A stretch of 64,000 nucleotides of DNA from Isoetes taiwanensis (lineage: Eukaryota > Streptophyta > Lycopodiopsida > Isoetales > Isoetaceae), in contig JAJEKV010000005.1 in NCBI GenBank assembly GCA_021234155.1, positions 27,554,689 through 27,618,688 on the forward strand, given 5' to 3'. Below are positions 1 through 10,946 of the stretch, piece after piece (the first letter of the stretch is position 1; the number at the start of each line of letters is the position of its first letter). The notes beneath the pieces were generated by a model. The model saw only the letters and a list, made by a program, of their open reading frames with translations. It did not search any database and had not been told where the DNA came from. The translations under genes were made by a program, and so were the position numbers.

Positions 1-428
1 ATTATAAGGGCTCTCGCTGCCCTACGTCACCCCACGTGTGAATATCTAGCATTATAAAAGGGTTTTTTTTTTTGTGATTTTATATGCTTTTTGGCATGGT
101 TTTCCTATGATTTCAGTGATGTATTCATTGGGCCATACTAAATAGTATTTCTAGAGTGCGGCTTTTTTGGAGCGTTGATCTGGATTACGTTCAACAATCT
201 AACGGTTGCTATTTTGACCTTTTCATTCATATGCATGGGACGAGAAAAGTTCTGTTCTCTGAAAAGCTTTGGTGGTATTGCTGTTGATCCGTCCTGTTCA
301 TCTGTCTTGCTCTGTCTTCATTCAATAGATTTGGTATGCCAATGCCAGATATTGCTTTTTTTTTCTAACAATGTTTTCTGTTTTAATCTTATTTGGAATA
401 TGTAGCATGAATATGGCGAAGAAGCATT

Positions 429-461
<33 letters not shown>

Positions 462-504
462 ATTTCTGAATCTGTTTTACAGCGTTAGTTTCCTTTTTTT
501 CATG

Positions 505-610
505 CTCTTAGATGTTTTGAATTTTATGATCTTAGATGTTTTGAATTTCATGATCTTAGATGTTTTGATTCTTAGATGTTTTAGATGTCCAGATGCTAGA
601 TATTGGCAGA
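505..610 (+). repeat. short tandem repeat with TTAGATGTTTTGAATTT units
   Basis: About three units containing CTTAGATGTTTTGAATTT and a following ATGATC spacer lie in the left arm. They run into shorter TTAGATGTT copies and a GATGCTAGATATTGG motif. The mirror lies near 3965-4050. The motif overlaps in sequence with the element's terminal ATATCTAGCATT and could be a protein-binding array, but that is inference. Confidence 0.5.
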
Positions 611-1391
611 TATTCTTCTTCCTTGTTGTTTTATTAGCTCTTGCTTTCCAAATCTCGAAGACTGCTCCCGAAGTCTGCATGCAACTATCTAGTATGCTTT
701 ATTGAAGTTGCAGTTGGAGCAGAATTTGCCTGTCAGAAATTGGCCTCCATAGCCACATCTTGCAGTTTTTAAGAATGCGTGATGGATCATTCCACTTTGT
801 TAAGAATCTGCATGCCTCCATAGCCAGATCTTCAAACCCCTGAATCCGAAACTGAATCGAAAACTATTCGCCCCTGAATCCGAAACTGGAGCTATGACTT
901 CACATTGTTTTTTTGCAGAATCCGCCTCACACAAATGGGCCGTCATAGCCAGATCTGCTGAACTTTTTTTTGCTGTAAACCCTCCGGAACCTCTATCTTA
1001 TGTTTTTTCTAATATCTAGCAACACCACAGTTAGGATCGGCCCTGAAATCGCCCTTTTTCGCTGTAAATCCTCCAGAAAACCTTTTTTGCTGTTTTGTTG
1101 AAATCGAGCTGCATGCTCGATTGAAAAAACCCTAAAAGTGCCCTAATATCTGGCTGTTTTAACAATACCATGTTTGTTCACTTTTGCTTCCTAAAACAAA
1201 TCCCCTTTAAAATTAAAAAACTCGACCTTCCTTTGAATATCTACCATTTTGATCAAATGCTACAATAGGTAGCAACATCTACCATTATAACATCTACGAA
1301 AATACTTTTTATGGTTTACTAGTACTACAACCTTGCATTACCACCATTATTACTACCATTACAAGCAATTAACAATTGTGTTGTTTTTTTA

Positions 1392-2283
1392 ATGCTAGAT
1401 ATTACATTTACATATTACAATGAGACGAATGACATGAAACAGACGGGGCCCAGGCTCAACATCACGAAGGGAGTCATGCAGGCAGAAGGCATCACGTATC
1501 AGATAAATCACCATGCACAAGAAAATGTCGTCGAAGCTGAAGAGGCGCAAATCAACGAACGTGTCGAGGTATTTTGCAAGACATTGCATCTAAATAAGTC
1601 TCCACCACGTCAAGATCTTGGACCATCTAGCCCTATTAGAGATTGCAGTCCTGTCAGGCAGACAAGAAAAGGAAAGCAACCCCTTATTGAAGATGATGAT
1701 ACAGATTTGATTAGCATTCATACGTCTAGTCCAAGTGACACAAATTATTCTGAAAATAACCAAAGGAAAAAAAAAAAAAAAAACAAAGAAGCAGGGGAAG
1801 AACAAGCAACAACACAAAACTAAAGGGCTAGTTGGTGGAGATGTATCCATAACAATAGGAATTGGGGGCACAGATGTTGATCCAAAATTGATAGACAATA
1901 TTTTAGAGTTCTTTATTGAGCATTGTCATGCGGGGATTAGTTACCTTGAGCATGGATCAAATCTAGATCATTTGCACTTCCAAGCCACAGCCAAACTCAA
2001 AACAGTAAGAGTCCGTGGTGCTGCAGCATTACTCAAAGTGGCTATGAGATGGAACACCACAAAGCCAGCTAGAGCCAAAATAATTTGCAGGACACTAAAG
2101 GACACAAAGCTGCATTGCTTTGAAGGTATGTTAGGTTATTGCATGAACGACTTTGAAAAGCCTCATTTCAGTGTACGCATGCATAATGTCTCATCAGCAG
2201 AATTGATGAGAGGGAAAGAAAGCGTTGCGATGTATGGAGCAGGAGAAATCAAAGATGAGGTTTGTCTAGATCATCATTTTTAG
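1392..2283 (+). pseudogene. HUH-endonuclease (Rep-like) gene, left arm
   Basis: Two overlapping frames form one protein, broken by a frame change at the A-tract near 1767-1782. The N-terminal part is charged and unstructured. The C-terminal part carries a strand resembling the Rep first motif (SITIGIG), then LEHGSNLDHLHFQA, which contains the H-hydrophobic-H (HUH) metal site near 1967-1981. It ends with GMLGYCMND, whose Tyr near 2136 fits the nicking tyrosine of a one-tyrosine HUH enzyme. This order matches HUH Rep domains of Replitrons, which nick single-stranded DNA; that assignment is from memory of the family. The Lys after the Tyr is Asn here but Lys in the other arm. The frame stops at the palindrome centre, so any C-terminal domain is absent. 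Probably inactive. Confidence 0.7.
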
Positions 2284-3135
2284 GATCTACACAAACCTCA
2301 TCTTTGATTTCTCCTGCTCCATACATCGCATATTTTTCTTTCCCACTCCCAATCTCACGACAGACATTATGCATCGCATAATCACTGAAATGAGGCTTTC
2401 CAAAGTCCTTCATGCAATAACCTAACATACCTTCAAAGCAATGCCGCCTTTGTATCCTTTAGTGTCCTCGCACATTTTTTTGGCTCCAAACCGGGCTTTG
2501 TGGTGTTCCATCTCATAGCTACTTTGAGTAATGCCGCAAGCACCACCTGACTCCTAACCGCTTTTGATTTTGGTCGGCGGGCTTGAAGTGCAAATGATCT
2601 AGATTTGATCCACGCTCTGTTGCAACTAATTCTGCATGACAATGCTCAATAAAGAACTCTAAGATATTGTTTATCAATTTTGGATCAACATCTGTGCCCC
2701 CAATTCCTATTGTTATGGATACATCTCCACCAACTGGCCCTTTAGTTTTGCGTTGTTGCTTGTTCTTCCCCTGCTTCTTTATTCTTTTTTTTTTTTTTTT
2801 TTTTTCCTTTGGTTATTTTCAGTGTCACTTGGACTAGACGTATGAATGCTAATCAAATCTGTATCATCATCTTCAATAAGAGGTTGCTTTCTTTTTCTTG
2901 TCTGCTTGACAGGACTGCAATCTCTAATAGGGCTAGATGGTCCATGATCTTGACGTGGCGAAGACTTATTTAGATGTAATGTGTTGCAAAATACCTCGAC
3001 ACGTTCGTTGATTTGCGCCTCTTCAGCTTCGACGACATTTTCTTGTGCAGGGTGATTTATCTCATGCGTGATGCCTTCTGCCTACATGACTCCCATTCGT
3101 GATGTTAAGCCTGGGCCCCGTCTGTTTCGTGCCAT
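2284..3135 (-). pseudogene. HUH-endonuclease (Rep-like) gene, right arm
   Basis: This is the mirror copy of the left-arm gene. Key motifs are still readable: ERGSNLDHLHF (HUH site, about 2588-2602) and GMLGYCMKDFGKPHF (about 2395-2421), with the Lys after the Tyr intact. Frame changes and stops interrupt the stretch between the two motifs, and another stop lies in the N-terminal region. The two arms broke at different places, so each shows residues the other has lost. This supports a once-functional Rep that decayed after the palindrome formed. Confidence 0.65.
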
Positions 3136-4513
3136 TCGTTTCATTGTAATATGTAGATGTAATATCTAGCATTAAAAAAACAACACAATTGTTAATTGCT
3201 TGTAATGGTAGTAATAATGGTGGTAATGCAAGATTGTAGTACTAGTAAACCATAAAAAGTAATTTCGTAGATGTATAATTGTAGATGTTGCTACATATTG
3301 TAGCATTTGATCAAAATGGTAGATATTCAAAGGAAGGTCGAGTTTTTTAATTTTAAAGGGGATTTGTTTTAGGAAGCAAAGGTCAACAAGCATGGTATTG
3401 TTAAAACAGCCGGATATTAGGGCACTTTTAGGGTTTTTCAATCGAGCATGCAGTTCGATTTCAGCAAAACAGCAAAAAAGATTTTCCGGAAGGTTTACAG
3501 CAAAAAAGGACGATTCAGGGCCGATTCTAACTGTGGTGTTACTAGATATTAGAAAAAACACAAGATAGAGGTCCCGGAGGGTTTACAGCAAAAAGGTTCA
3601 GCAGATCTGGCTATGGCGGCCCATTTGTGTGAGGCAGATTCTGGAAAAAAACAATGTGAAGTCATAGCTCCAGTTTCGGATTCAGGGGCGAATGGTTTCG
3701 GATTCAGTTTCGGATTCAGGGGTTTGAAGATCTGGTTATGGAGGCACGCAGATTCTTAACAAAGTGGAATGATCCAGCACGCAGATTCTTTTCTTAAAAA
3801 CTGCAATATGTGGCTATGGAGGCCAATTTCTGACAGGCAGATTCTGCTCCAACTGCAACTCCAATAAAGCATGCTAGATAGTTGCATGCAGGCTTCGGGA
3901 GCACGCTTCGGGATTTGGAAAGCAAGAGCTAATAAAACAACAAAGAAGAAGAATATCTGCCAATATCTAGCATCTGAACATCTAAAACATCTAAGAATCA
4001 AAACATCTAAGATCATAAAATTCAAAACATCTAAGATCATGAAAAAAAGGAAACTAACGCTGTAAAACAGATTCAAAAATGGTTTTTTGTTTATGGATGC
4101 TTCTTCGCCATATTCATGCTACATATTCCAAATAAGATTAAAACAGAAAACATTGTTAGCAAAAAAAAAGCAAACAAAAAAGCAATATTTGGCATTGGCA
4201 TACCAAATCTGTTGAATGAAGACAGAGCAAGTCGGATAAACAGGACGGATCAACAGCAACACCACCAAAGCTTTTCAGAGAACAGAACTTTTCTCGTCCC
4301 ATGCATATGAATGAAAAGGTCAAAATAGCAACCGTTAGATTGTTGAACGTAATCCAGATCAACGCTCCAAAAAAGCCGCACTCTAGAAATACTATTTAGT
4401 ATGGCCCAATGAATACATCACTGAAATCATAGGAAAACCATGCCAAAAAGCGTATAAAATCACAAAAAAAAAACCCCTGTTATAATATCTACCCTGTTAT
4501 AATGCTAGATATT

Positions 4514-6021
4514 AGCATAGGTTGAAATCTTATGCCACAAATATCCCTATGTACTGATTCACTTCTCAAAATGCACTCGAAAAAAAGAAATGTTTGTGGC
4601 GGCCTTGGCCGCTGTAATAAATTTCTTGTAATCATAAAAAATAATATGGTACGAACAAGGCCACACCATTTTCGCCATTAATTGGCCTCGTTCGCCATTA
4701 ATTCTTGCTTCACTTTCTTCTAGATTTCTTGAAGTAATAAAACCTGTGCTCATGCAGAAATAGCGAGTGAAGCCCACGTAAGCTTCTCAAGGATTCGCTT
4801 AATGGACAAGCCTAGACATAGGCCGAGGGCCTAAATTACATATGAGTTTTAAAACTAAAAGCTGACTCTGGTAGGGGTGCAAAGCACACGTGTGAAAGAA
4901 GCACATAAGAATTAGTTTGAACGTGTGCAGGTGTACGAATACATTGAGCACAGAACATGGAACCCAAAACAGGAGGGAAAGCATGCCCTCTTATGAATGA
5001 TGGGAGTCCAAATGCCTGTGAACTAGATAGGTCAAATGCCTATGAACTGGATACCAAAAGATATAGATCAGCAATCCAACAGAAAATTGTTCCTAGCTTT
5101 CTTATCCTTATGCCAGATAGCTTACAGAAAACAAATGATTAACTCACTACTTGTGCATAGCCATATAGTATAGCCAATTCACCTGAACCAAACAAACGGC
5201 CAGTTAATACCCAACCTAGCTTAAAACACAATCCGTATTGGATAATTGAGCACAAAAACTCACATATTTATCGGGAGAACTTTCCAGCTTGTTCCTATAC
5301 TCGTTGAAGAACATCCAATCAAATGCATTGAATTAGATAACACACGATATGCTTAGGCCATAGTAAAACCCAGGTTTTGTTAGTAAAATTTTCTTAACCC
5401 TTTATTGGAGTACATATATCAACACACTTACCCTTCGACAGGAATGTGTAAGCTGGCCGGAATTGCCTTGTAGGTTGCAGAACCAGAGTCTTGTGAATTT
5501 TACCGCAAAACAATAATGTGGCCTACACAGCAACATATCATCCCCCAACGGTAATTTGTTATCTCAAGCTTTTATTTCTAAATAACCCACAAGCAGCCTT
5601 ACCAGCAGCAAAAGTTGCTTTTACAGGGAACATCAAGAAATGCTGACTTGTCTCCAAACTGCCCTGGATCAGACACAGTAATGTATGTTCTCATTAAAGA
5701 AATCATAATGAAACATGAGCACCATCCATATTTGCACCAAAATTATTTCTTATTCCGCCATATAGAAATGTCCGAAGCAGGCCGATATGTGTCCTGGCAC
5801 AATCCAGTGCAGCATGTCCCTTTCCATCACGCATCATTTCAAACCTGTATAAGATTTCATTCCCAGTCGTTATAGGTTCACCTCCAAAATGGTAATGTCA
5901 CTCCCAGATAAACAAGGCTGAAGCAGTTATGTCCTTCAGCCCACTACCCTGAGATAACAGGTAATGGGAAAACATTGTAAATTTGAGCAGAAGAGTAAGA
6001 CAACTTTATAAACCATACCTA
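4514..6021. other. intergenic stretch, no gene recognised
   Basis: Only short frames occur and none resembles a known protein. The part next to 6022 is probably the 3' untranslated region of the PPR gene on the minus strand. I see no terminal repeats or LTR ends here. Confidence 0.5.
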
Positions 6022-8553
6022 TCAAAAATAATCTCCACAGGAACATAGACCATCTCTAAAGTGATGAAGACGATAAGCATCCTTTATTATGATTTCACGC
6101 ATTTCGATTTTTGATATGACTTTCGTTGCAATATGACAATCAGTGCACACTCTAAGGTTCTTTGAAACTCGAATTGTTGTGCCTTGAGGCGTACTAATAA
6201 GACCGAAAGCTATAGCCAGTTTCTCACAATGTCCACATAAGGCTTCTTCCTTATCCTTTTCTGACAGTCTCCGCAATACTATGTCCACCTGTGGTATGTA
6301 GCCTTCCTCTTTCATTTGTGAATTTAACTTCTTTAACATTGCATATATCTCATTACTCTGTGGGTGACTCTTGTCTCCAACAGTAAACTCGTGTAGTTTC
6401 TTGTTTACTTCTATCCATGCTTTCCCTGCTTTCTTCCAAGCACCTGCACATTTTCTTAGCTCATCTATCTTGAGAGACTCTTCCCACATGTTAGCATTAG
6501 CATAAATATTTGACATGAGCACATATACTGAGGCATCATGTGGATCCAAACAAATCAGGTGATCAAAACATTGTCTTCCTAGCTCCATGTTGCCGTATGT
6601 TCTGCAGGCAGTAAGCAAAGACTTCCATGCAACAATATCCGGCTGATCATATTGGCCCAAAGGAACAATGCATCCCTTTCTTGGTACTATTTCACATGGC
6701 TTCCTTGTAAGTACAGACTTCCAACTAAAAAAATCAGGTTGGACAAGTTTCAGAAAAGTTTCTGCTTCATTAAACCGTCCCGCACGACCAAGAAGATCAA
6801 TCATGCAGGTAATATGACTAACAACTGCAGTGACACCATAAGATTTCCTCATATCTCTAAAGTAGTAATTTCCTTCATCCACTAGTCCGGCATGACAGCA
6901 TGCTGCAAGAACACTAAGAAACGTTGCATCATTTGGTTTATTTCCCTGCTGTTGCATGTCCTGAAAATACCGTGCACAAAGGCCAGCATTCTCGTACTGA
7001 ACACATCCTGCAATCATTGCATTCCAAGAAACCACATTTCTCTCCGGTAAGCTGCCAAATAATTGCTGTGCCTCCTCCAGGTTACCACATTTTGCATACA
7101 TGTCAACAAGAGAGCTTTTGACAACAACATTTAAATCGAGTCCAGAGTTGATTAGTCTATCATGTATTACTCTACCATTTTCCAGGGCACCTTTGCTTGC
7201 ATAAAGTTTAAGCATATTAAGTAAAGTAACCATATCAGGGATTATGCCACTTTCCTTTTCCATTCTTTCAAAAAGCTCTAGGGCAGTGATAATCTGGTCA
7301 TGCTGTATGTAACCAGAAATCATCGCACTGCATGACAATACGGTTTGGTTTGGCAATCTATCAAACACCCTTTGAGACCCATCCAGATCTCCACATTTGG
7401 CATACATCTCAATAAGATTACTCGCAATAGAAATGTCAGACTCAAAACCAGCATCAATGATCTGCTTATGTATCAACTTCCCTTGTTCTATGGCACCTAC
7501 GTTGGAACATGCCTTCAGGATGTTCACAAATACGATTAAGTCTGGCTTTATTCCCTCTCTTTGCATTTTATCAAAAAGTTCTAAAGCAGAAAGCCCATAT
7601 CCGTGATGAACGTGTGCTGCTATGATTGCACTCCATGCTATTATATCTTGATTTGGCAATTTGCTGAACACCATACATGCCTCTTCCAAACTCCCACATT
7701 TAGCATACATGTCAACAAGCATACTGCCAATAACAATGTCAGAGTGAAGCGTACCATCAAGAACTTGATTGTGTATCAATCTGCCCATCTCCAAGGCACA
7801 TACAATTGTGCACCCCTTCAAGCTCCCCAAAAAAGCAACTCTCTCAGGTGCTATACCCTCTTGCTGCATTCTGCTAAAATATTCTAACGCAAGAACGCCA
7901 CAACCGTTCTCAGCATGTCCTAAGATCATTGTGCTCCAAGAAACAATATTTTTGATTGGTAAACTGTCAAACACTTTACCTGCTTCATCTAGGCTGTTGG
8001 ATTTGCTATACATATCAATAAGTGCACTCCCAACTATCACATTTGATTCAAGACCACTTTCTATGATCATGCCATGAATAAATCTTCCCTGCGTAAGCGC
8101 TGTGGTTATCACACATGCTCTTAAGACTGCAAGATAACTGTACCTGTTACATTCCGCCATTAAAAGTTGCATTCTTTGCCATAATCTAAATGCCATATCA
8201 CCTTGCCCAAGAGTGGCATTAGCTGAAATAATTGCTGTCCATGTATATACGCTTGGTTCTGCCACCTTTCCAAATGATTGATTAGCTTCATACAATTTTG
8301 CAGAACAAGCAAAGAAACGTATCAGATGGTCCATCAGAAAGGCATTTGAATCAAGCCCAATTCGAACAAAAAGAGAATGCACCCGCTTTCCAGCTTCCAT
8401 ATCTTTCATCCCCTTCAGAACCGCGGATAGAATGTCCTCTGATAGAGGAACACCTCGCCTCCCCAAAAGACTCATTGCCTCCAATTCTATGTCCAATTTT
8501 TGAACTGGTCCAAGGCATGGTTTCACCAACCTTTTGGGAAGAGTTAAGGCCAT
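6022..8553 (-). CDS. PLS-class pentatricopeptide repeat protein with DYW domain
   Basis: An uninterrupted 843-residue frame with no intron. It carries successive PPR motifs of the P-L-S type (patterns such as NALIDMYSKSNSLDEA and VVSWNAMIAG), then E/E+ motifs, a PG-type box (KAWIEVN) and a DYW domain. PPR-DYW proteins bind organellar RNA and the DYW domain is the cytidine deaminase of C-to-U editing. The zinc and active-site pattern HxE...CxxC is present (H775, E777, C803, C806), although the usual Ser is Cys (HCE). The last residue is Phe, giving DYF instead of DYW. The E region has an extra stretch of about 32 residues (about 606-637) with a near repeat of QPDxxxWKSxLT. No clear transit peptide is visible, but organelle targeting is expected for the family. 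The start is the first ATG giving full length. Confidence 0.93.
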   Translation of the reverse strand: MALTLPKRLVKPCLGPVQKLDIELEAMSLLGRRGVPLSEDILSAVLKGMKDMEAGKRVHSLFVRIGLDSNAFLMDHLIRFFACSAKLYEANQSFGKVAEPSVYTWTAIISANATLGQGDMAFRLWQRMQLLMAECNRYSYLAVLRACVITTALTQGRFIHGMIIESGLESNVIVGSALIDMYSKSNSLDEAGKVFDSLPIKNIVSWSTMILGHAENGCGVLALEYFSRMQQEGIAPERVAFLGSLKGCTIVCALEMGRLIHNQVLDGTLHSDIVIGSMLVDMYAKCGSLEEACMVFSKLPNQDIIAWSAIIAAHVHHGYGLSALELFDKMQREGIKPDLIVFVNILKACSNVGAIEQGKLIHKQIIDAGFESDISIASNLIEMYAKCGDLDGSQRVFDRLPNQTVLSCSAMISGYIQHDQIITALELFERMEKESGIIPDMVTLLNMLKLYASKGALENGRVIHDRLINSGLDLNVVVKSSLVDMYAKCGNLEEAQQLFGSLPERNVVSWNAMIAGCVQYENAGLCARYFQDMQQQGNKPNDATFLSVLAACCHAGLVDEGNYYFRDMRKSYGVTAVVSHITCMIDLLGRAGRFNEAETFLKLVQPDFFSWKSVLTRKPCEIVPRKGCIVPLGQYDQPDIVAWKSLLTACRTYGNMELGRQCFDHLICLDPHDASVYVLMSNIYANANMWEESLKIDELRKCAGAWKKAGKAWIEVNKKLHEFTVGDKSHPQSNEIYAMLKKLNSQMKEEGYIPQVDIVLRRLSEKDKEEALCGHCEKLAIAFGLISTPQGTTIRVSKNLRVCTDCHIATKVISKIEMREIIIKDAYRLHHFRDGLCSCGDYF

Positions 8554-9060
8554 AGAGCCGGTCCTGAGATGGCTCCGGTAGCATCAAAGGTATCAAACAG
8601 TTTTCAAATTCATTCATGTGGCCGGAGCATTAAAATCCTTAAGAAAAAGGGAGGTTTGCTATATTCTTAGAGCGTGCATGGCCAAAACAGACCCAATGTG
8701 CCGCCGGTAAAAAGTGCGCTTATAACTTGGGGTTGTTTTGGACGGTCTGCAATTCTCGGCTCGGGCTACAACATGGAAGTTGAGTCTCTATTTTTATTGG
8801 AGGCTTAAATCTGGTGATGCCATGAGGCACCATTTCCAATCCGTAAAGGACGGTTGTCCCACATTCAGTTTTTTTATCCAATAGATGTGTGACACGTGTC
8901 CTTTTTTCAAACACAGAAAGTAGTCCAAAATTTTTACTCTCGTTTCTGTTTTCTTTACGCGACGTTCTGTCGCTTTTACTCCCTCTTCTGTTTTTTTTAC
9001 TTGTCATTCTGTTTTTTTTGCCTGATGCAGGTACACGTGGCGACGTCGGATTGGTCCAAC
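8554..9060 (-). promoter_or_regulatory. upstream region of the PPR gene with two ACGT-core boxes
   Basis: A perfect palindrome GACACGTGTC (8891-8900) and ACACGTGGC followed by GACGTC (9033-9046) lie 340-490 bases upstream of the PPR start. These match G-box/ABRE-type sites for plant bZIP or bHLH factors. Pyrimidine runs with repeated TTCTGTTTT lie between them. Regulation of the PPR gene by these sites is inference. Confidence 0.35.
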
Positions 9061-9079
9061 CGTCCCTTTACGTCAATGC

Positions 9080-9176
9080 AAAGGCCCCCTGGCCTGTTTT
9101 CTGCCCGGTCAAGCAGGCCTCCGCGCTCCGCGCGTCGGCCCGCTTTCCCGGGCAGAAAACAGGCCAGGGGGCCTTT
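9080..9176. repeat. 29-bp perfect inverted repeat, GC-rich hairpin
   Basis: Bases 9080-9108 and 9148-9176 are perfect reverse complements (arm starts AAAGGCCCCCTGGCC). The spacer of 39 bases is also GC-rich and CpG-rich (CCGCGCTCCGCGCGTCGG). The surroundings are AT-rich, so the block stands out. No flanking target duplication is obvious. It could be a small fold-back element or part of a lost transposon end. Confidence 0.8.
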
Positions 9177-10549
9177 CCCTTATCCGGAATGGAAGTTGGT
9201 AATAACATTCCGAAGCCGGCAACTTTTACAGCTTTTTACCAGTTGCACTCCCCTGTTCATAATTTTTTTACTCTGCTTTCAAAATTTGCATAGCTCTCAT
9301 CAGACTCCATCAATCCACACCATAGCTTCGTCTTGGAGCTCTCTTAGGACCATATTACCTATAGACTTTGCTCTTTCGACAAAAATAAGACTAAAATCAT
9401 GGAGATCATGAGCTCAGCAGCAGTTGCATGCGTAAAAAGAACCCACAAATCAGATGCTCTTTTCTGTTGCTTGGCCCTTCTGTTCTGGTATGCCGACTTC
9501 ACGAACTGGGATTAATGCAAAAGCAGGTTCTGTCGAAACTCACATCTGAATGCATTTTGCAGGGTATGCACAAGCAGAGCATATGTTCTTTTGAATGTTG
9601 AAACTCCAAGCTTCCCTCAATTTTTCTGATCTAAGAGCTCATTTTTTCTGCCATTTTTGCCTGAGGGCTTCCTTGCGAAGAGAAAACTTTCGAAGCTCGT
9701 CAAGCTTTCAGCTATAGCCATTCCGAAGCTGGAGCTCACGTCTGGCTCGCCTCTTTCTTTTCATGGTTTTCCTGCGTTGCCACATGCCCCTGCGCCATAA
9801 CCAAGCTAGGGCAAAATGAATCCCCAACTTCCATGTTGTTGGGAAATGGCATAAAGGTTCCTATTTCCAGTTTGGAAAGGGCGACCAAGAGTGAAGGATA
9901 AGAATCTGAATTGATTTGGGCACCACCTATAACAATGTTTAAAATGAAATGCACTTATTTGCTGTAAACGCACTTTAAAAGGAATCTTGAAAAGATTCCC
10001 TAAAATTCCCTCAAAAAAGTCCATTTTCGCGGTCTGTGCATGACAAGTATAATAATTTTGACATTTTAGGTACCCTTTTGGGGGGTTAATTGAACTTAGA
10101 TGCCATGAAAAAAGTGTTCGATACCACTTTTCAGCCCCCTAATTTGGTTTAAAAAAAAAAAAATTAGTAGAAATTTCAAGGACTCCAAAAAATAGACATT
10201 GAAGAAAACAGCAAGTGCACCGGACCAACAAAAACATATCTCATTCAAAGTGTTCGGATTCTTTACAAAATTATGAACAAGACAGTCAAAATTGCAACAC
10301 GTATTGACCGCCCGAGCTCTTGACCGCCCGAGCTCTAAAGCTTTATCCTAATTATATATATGCGACTTATTGGACAAACTTACATTTGCGGCAATTCAGG
10401 ATGCATCTCATCCTCTGACTCGTTCAGACCATGATCACCAGAGCTATTCGTGTCCTCTGCCCCACCATCAAAAGGGATGTTCCTCAGCACTGTCTACTAA
10501 TGAAACTACATCATCATCTGTAACAACTTTTTTGGGTGTGGCCTCTGTC
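9177..10549. other. non-coding stretch with one short tandem duplication
   Basis: No convincing gene is visible. At 10305-10336 the 16-mer TGACCGCCCGAGCTCT occurs twice in direct tandem. An A-tract lies at 10151-10164. The segmental duplication begins at about 10550. Confidence 0.5.
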
Positions 10550-10732
10550 ACAATCAAGCCCATGCCATGCTAGCCATTCCTCTAGAATATTCGGTGGCAT
10601 ATGACCCTAAACAAATCCGGACCTTTAATGTATCATTTCCTCCTACGTGCAATCCAAAAAACTTCCCAGAGCATGCATGACTTTCAGATCTTACAATGTT
10701 TATTGAAAAAATGGGTTTGAGATGAGGAGGAT

Positions 10733-10824
10733 AACCCCTCCCTTGAGTGGGTTATGCAAAATAACCCACCGAGGCCGTTAGGCCGAGTGGGTTATTTTGC
10801 ATAGCCCACGAAAGGGAGGGGTTG
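10733..10824. repeat. 37-bp imperfect inverted repeat at the left end of the recombinase element
   Basis: AACCCCTCCCTTGAGTGGG near 10733 pairs with the complementary block ending at about 10824, with few mismatches over 37 bases. The spacer is GAGGCCGTTAGGCC-like, itself a small palindrome. Within each arm GTGGGTTAT and ATAACCCAC also pair. The block is absent from copy B, so it arrived with the element or inserted next to it. Confidence 0.7.
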
Positions 10825-10831
10825 GCCTCCC

Positions 10832-10858
10832 TTAAACCATAGGGCGAGATGTTTGCAA
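10832..10858 (+). repeat. left terminal inverted repeat of the recombinase element
   Basis: Begins TTAAACCATAGGGCGAGATG. It pairs with 14184-14210 at about 24 of 27 positions. Confidence 0.75.
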
Positions 10859-10946
10859 TTAAAAAAAAAAGGGTAAAAACTAAAGAAACAAAAACCGACG
10901 GGAGGGAGTTTTCTGTTAGTTTTTCGTAGACCTGGCCAGGGTTTCA

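Larger units (their letters stand above)
41..4513. mobile_element. 4.5-kb palindromic Replitron-like element (two HUH-Rep copies, tail to tail)
   Basis: Bases 41-2272 and 2284-4513 are imperfect reverse complements. The centre lies near 2278 with a loop of about 11 bases. Both outer ends read AATATCTAGCATT inward; outside it the sequences differ (GTGTG on the left, AGCATAGG on the right), so this is the true limit of the symmetry. Each arm holds the same Rep-like reading frame pointing to the centre. The arms have diverged by scattered substitutions and indels, which argues against a recent fold-back assembly artefact. Subterminal sequence is AT-rich with many TCTAGCA/TAGATGTT motifs. The arrangement could be one element with very long inverted repeats or two truncated copies fused tail to tail. 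Confidence 0.75.

Noticed and set aside
41-4513. Assembly fold-back artefact as the cause of the palindrome
   Set aside because: The arms differ at many positions with independent indels and motif losses, and the outer flanks differ. A chimeric read would give near-identical arms.
8889-9411. Two overlapping plus-strand frames over the GC-rich hairpin
   Set aside because: They run through the inverted repeat and low-complexity pyrimidine runs; no recognisable protein.
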